Positions 62,801-64,000 of a stretch of 64,000 nucleotides of DNA are shown here, in pieces. The position numbers and the translations under genes are program-made. The notes under the pieces are model-generated. The model did not search any database, was not told the origin of the DNA, and saw only the letters and a list, made by a program, of their open reading frames with translations. Numbering within the stretch: position 1 is the stretch's first letter; each line of letters opens with the position of its first letter. Source of the stretch: an uncultured Bdellovibrionales bacterium (GTDB lineage: Bacteria > Bdellovibrionota > Bdellovibrionia > Bdellovibrionales > UBA1609); NCBI GenBank assembly GCA_938002015.1, contig CALLAU010000037.1:47986-111985 (forward strand), read 5' to 3'.

Positions 62801-64000
62801 CAGCAGCTCCACTTGATCTAAAGGTAACGCCAATGGAAAGTAATTCAGCTTGTGGCGGTGCAAGAGGTGTTAGGCTTAGTTGGACGGGGTCTTCTTACTT
62901 TACCAATTATAGAGTTTATAGAAGCCAGTATAAGAATACAAATAACGTAGTGGCTTCACCATCAACGCACTATTATGATCAATGTGGTTTAAATTCTGCT
63001 GGCAGACATTATTTCTCTATAGCGAGTCAATGGGGGACTTTTGCTTCAACGGAATCTAACACAATAGGTTTTTACTCTTCAAATGCTCCAAGTTTAACTA
63101 TTTCTCCAGGAGATTCTGAAGTTGTTCTTACTTGGTCAACTCCAAGTTTAGGAACTGAACTTTCAGGCTTTACGATCCATTACAATGTTTATAAGGCAAG
63201 TGATATAGATGATGATTTTAGTATTGTTGCTGCAGATATTACAGGTAATATTTTTACTGATTCAAGTGTTATAAATGGGGATGGAGCTTTTTATTACGTA
63301 CAAGGTTATATAACTGATGGTGGTGGTGACAGAGTTTATGTAGGTTACCCAACAAGTGTTGAAAGTGGCTCAGCTGATCTAGCCCCAACTAACCCTACGA
63401 ATTTAACAGCAACATATATAGAAAGTGGGGATAGACTTCAACTTGATTGGACAAGACCAACTCATTACAATGGTTTTCAGGTTTATCATGCAACTAGTCT
63501 TGGTGGTCCATACTCTCCACTTTATTATGTTTCAAACTCATTTGTTCTTGGCGCAGCTTTAAGTCAGGGAATGAATTATTTTAAAGTAACAAGTGTTTGG
63601 GGAAGTACTGAATCAGTAGATTCTAATATAGTTTCTTTTAGAGAAGGTAAGATAGGAGACCTTTTAGCAAGTCCAACAGCTACAGACATTGCTTTAAGCT
63701 GGACAGCTATTCCTACAGCTACAGATTATGTTGTATATAGAGCACAAGATATTAACGGACCATACTCAAGTATTGGAATTGCCCCGTCCAATTCTTATAC
63801 TGATCTAACTCCAGTAGCTAATAATGGTTACTACTATAGAGTAAAATCTAGATTTGCAGACCTGACAGAGAGTGTTTTATCAAATACTATTGCTGCAACA
63901 AGAACAGATTCAACAGCACCTGTTAATTTAAGTTTATCAGTACAAAACGCAAGTTTTATTAAAGTGAATTGGCCAGCAGTAAGTGGGGCAAGTCAGTATG
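59809..64000 (+). CDS. Third giant lipoprotein, Ig-like and FN3 repeats (3' end outside window)
   Basis: The frame opens at the ATG at 59809, nine bases after the previous stop, and is unbroken to the window end (at least 1397 codons). It starts MFLVRLLLLLTTLLMISC, a lipoprotein signal with Cys18. Residues about 45-815 are eight Ig-like repeats of about 95 residues, each with VxFYDDxxC...YxHNxxPP (see repeat entry). From about 820 on there are at least six FN3 domains (SINLTWFPDT, ATVTLTWSGFP, VVLTWSTPSLG, RLQLDWTRPTHYNGFQVYHA, DIALSWTAIPTATDYVVYRA, FIKVNWPAVSGASQY). It looks like a long extended surface fibre. It is the third gene of the giant lipoprotein operon. Confidence 0.85.
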   Translation, partial: MFLVRLLLLLTTLLMISCSDGEIKESSQSSPFAVSNRTIVDYSAVSVTVNFQGAFESGSVNDLDEVQFYSQENCQGSPIGSILMQTFKTDGINLDLTPNVETSLYISTLASSECFFVEDYTNPVLAPQDPSFVNVSPPSPSRTVFTPGLFGNGFPDSGTVSFYDDAGCLNLLDQGSVSDFKSSGVQVTVPQNATTSIHAQISDFANTTSACVPMLDYVHSDALSDPPLLTSLTPASPSNSSTTPTVVGTTAVGTVTVGLYSDSACSILLADGDPADFSSTGFQISMGLNSTITIYAKSMDNMAQPSVCALLGSYTHDDVPPDNPSYSSANPVSPTNQTTSPSIIGTSSIDTDTMRFYDSNFCLTSLGVGTKAEFEGSGIAVGVGANDTTQIYGRAFDEAGNESDCVSFTSYSHNTIPPNSPLFSATVPTSPTNQSTTPFIQGDAASRTVQLNFYDDAGCLSLIGQGSATDYENAGIQLTVGADTTTSIYTTVSDLEGNVSSCEFHASYDHSSAASPDPAFFATFPASPSNSSNTPSVIGTADSSIQSVNLYSENTCTNSLGGGSRGQFVSSGVTVNLPLNSTNDIYAQATDIYGNLSSCSLLTQYIHNTIPPLDPTYTAVSPVSPNNMSITPTITGDSLHNPSSQLQPLEVSFYDSPSCVSRLGQGTPADYNTPGLVINVAANGLTQIYGRTEDAAGNVSNCTYLTDYIHNNRVPAAPQFLSASPGSPSYNPDISITGAYGTSSDFMNRVSIIVYDDPGCTNELTNADPALFDSTGVPVTVGLNQITDLYALTVNEVGTQSACTSLTSFRHHDLPPSSVNAVVNSDGSINLTWFPDTIASPAPSYSIERSLSSTGPFTVINANQASNSFRDYFVSDNTEYFYRVYASNSTGRSQNSSVVSETVVSPPSVPAASLTATGYDATVTLTWSGFPQNMAYKLSRSLNYGGPFERIGTDILTTSYQDDAVVNNQTYYYLIEATNPSGLSMRSNIASVVPRPQPAAPLDLKVTPMESNSACGGARGVRLSWTGSSYFTNYRVYRSQYKNTNNVVASPSTHYYDQCGLNSAGRHYFSIASQWGTFASTESNTIGFYSSNAPSLTISPGDSEVVLTWSTPSLGTELSGFTIHYNVYKASDIDDDFSIVAADITGNIFTDSSVINGDGAFYYVQGYITDGGGDRVYVGYPTSVESGSADLAPTNPTNLTATYIESGDRLQLDWTRPTHYNGFQVYHATSLGGPYSPLYYVSNSFVLGAALSQGMNYFKVTSVWGSTESVDSNIVSFREGKIGDLLASPTATDIALSWTAIPTATDYVVYRAQDINGPYSSIGIAPSNSYTDLTPVANNGYYYRVKSRFADLTESVLSNTIAATRTDSTAPVNLSLSVQNASFIKVNWPAVSGASQY
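59945..62250 (+). repeat. Eight tandem Cys-pair Ig-like repeats
   Basis: Each unit of about 285 bases encodes a strand VxFYDDxxC, then ADFxxSGVxVxV, an IYAxxxDxxGNxSxC strand, YxHNxxPPxxP and SPxxPSNxxxTPxIxG. The two cysteines per unit could form one disulfide per domain. Copies differ in sequence but keep these positions. The pattern resembles bacterial Ig-like modules seen with FN3 domains, though I do not recognise this exact consensus. Confidence 0.75.

Overview
The window reads as part of a low-GC, Gram-negative, flagellated bacterial chromosome. Many products carry lipoprotein or Sec signal peptides, several end in the aromatic residue of outer-membrane beta-barrels, and the ends of the window are crowded with surface proteins. 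A fused isobutyryl-CoA mutase, MotA/MotB, a DUF285 lipoprotein, HTTM proteins and giant repeat lipoproteins together suggest a predatory bdellovibrio-like lineage (Bacteriovoracales, Halobacteriovorax-like). That assignment is inferred from gene content; there is no rRNA or other marker gene here. I see no tRNA, rRNA, CRISPR array, prophage or insertion sequence.

Layout. 1-5.4 kb: the end of a metzincin-like protease, two beta-barrel-like proteins, and a Spy-like / ECF sigma / membrane anti-sigma operon with a probable self-recognised promoter. 4.5-9.1 kb: a YhcC-type radical SAM protein, an MnmC-like methyltransferase, an M15-type peptidase with an overlapping secreted partner, and a lipoprotein behind a sigma-54-type promoter. 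9.2-19.7 kb: a RelA/SpoT-like protein of unknown role, PlsC, then an acyl-CoA block (3-hydroxyacyl-CoA dehydrogenase, enoyl-CoA hydratase, IcmF), an MscS channel and a hydrolase. 19.7-25.7 kb: a carbonic anhydrase / SulP transporter pair, a DUF285 surface lipoprotein, acyl-CoA dehydrogenase and a site-2-type protease. 25.7-28.1 kb: small envelope proteins of unknown function.

28.3-33.0 kb is a tight operon: ScpA, ScpB (with long acidic extensions), two HTTM-system membrane proteins and phosphatidylserine decarboxylase. 33.4-41.7 kb holds a SleB-like cell-wall hydrolase with an overlapping partner, a ferredoxin, release factor 3, several small secreted proteins, and a VWA lipoprotein coupled to an NHL-like lipoprotein. 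41.8-43.4 kb is motAB behind a FliA-type promoter.

43.6-64.0 kb is the most unusual part. It runs, all on the plus strand, from a GYF-domain membrane protein and a 1035-residue coiled-coil protein through a LysM lipoprotein and an outer-membrane-like protein into three consecutive giant lipoproteins (about 1936, 1092 and more than 1397 residues). These are built from beta-propeller, FG-GAP, Ig-like and FN3 repeats with regular cysteine pairs. A FliA-like promoter precedes the first giant gene, which suggests, without proving it, co-expression with motility. I regard this as a candidate undescribed surface-adhesion or prey-contact system.
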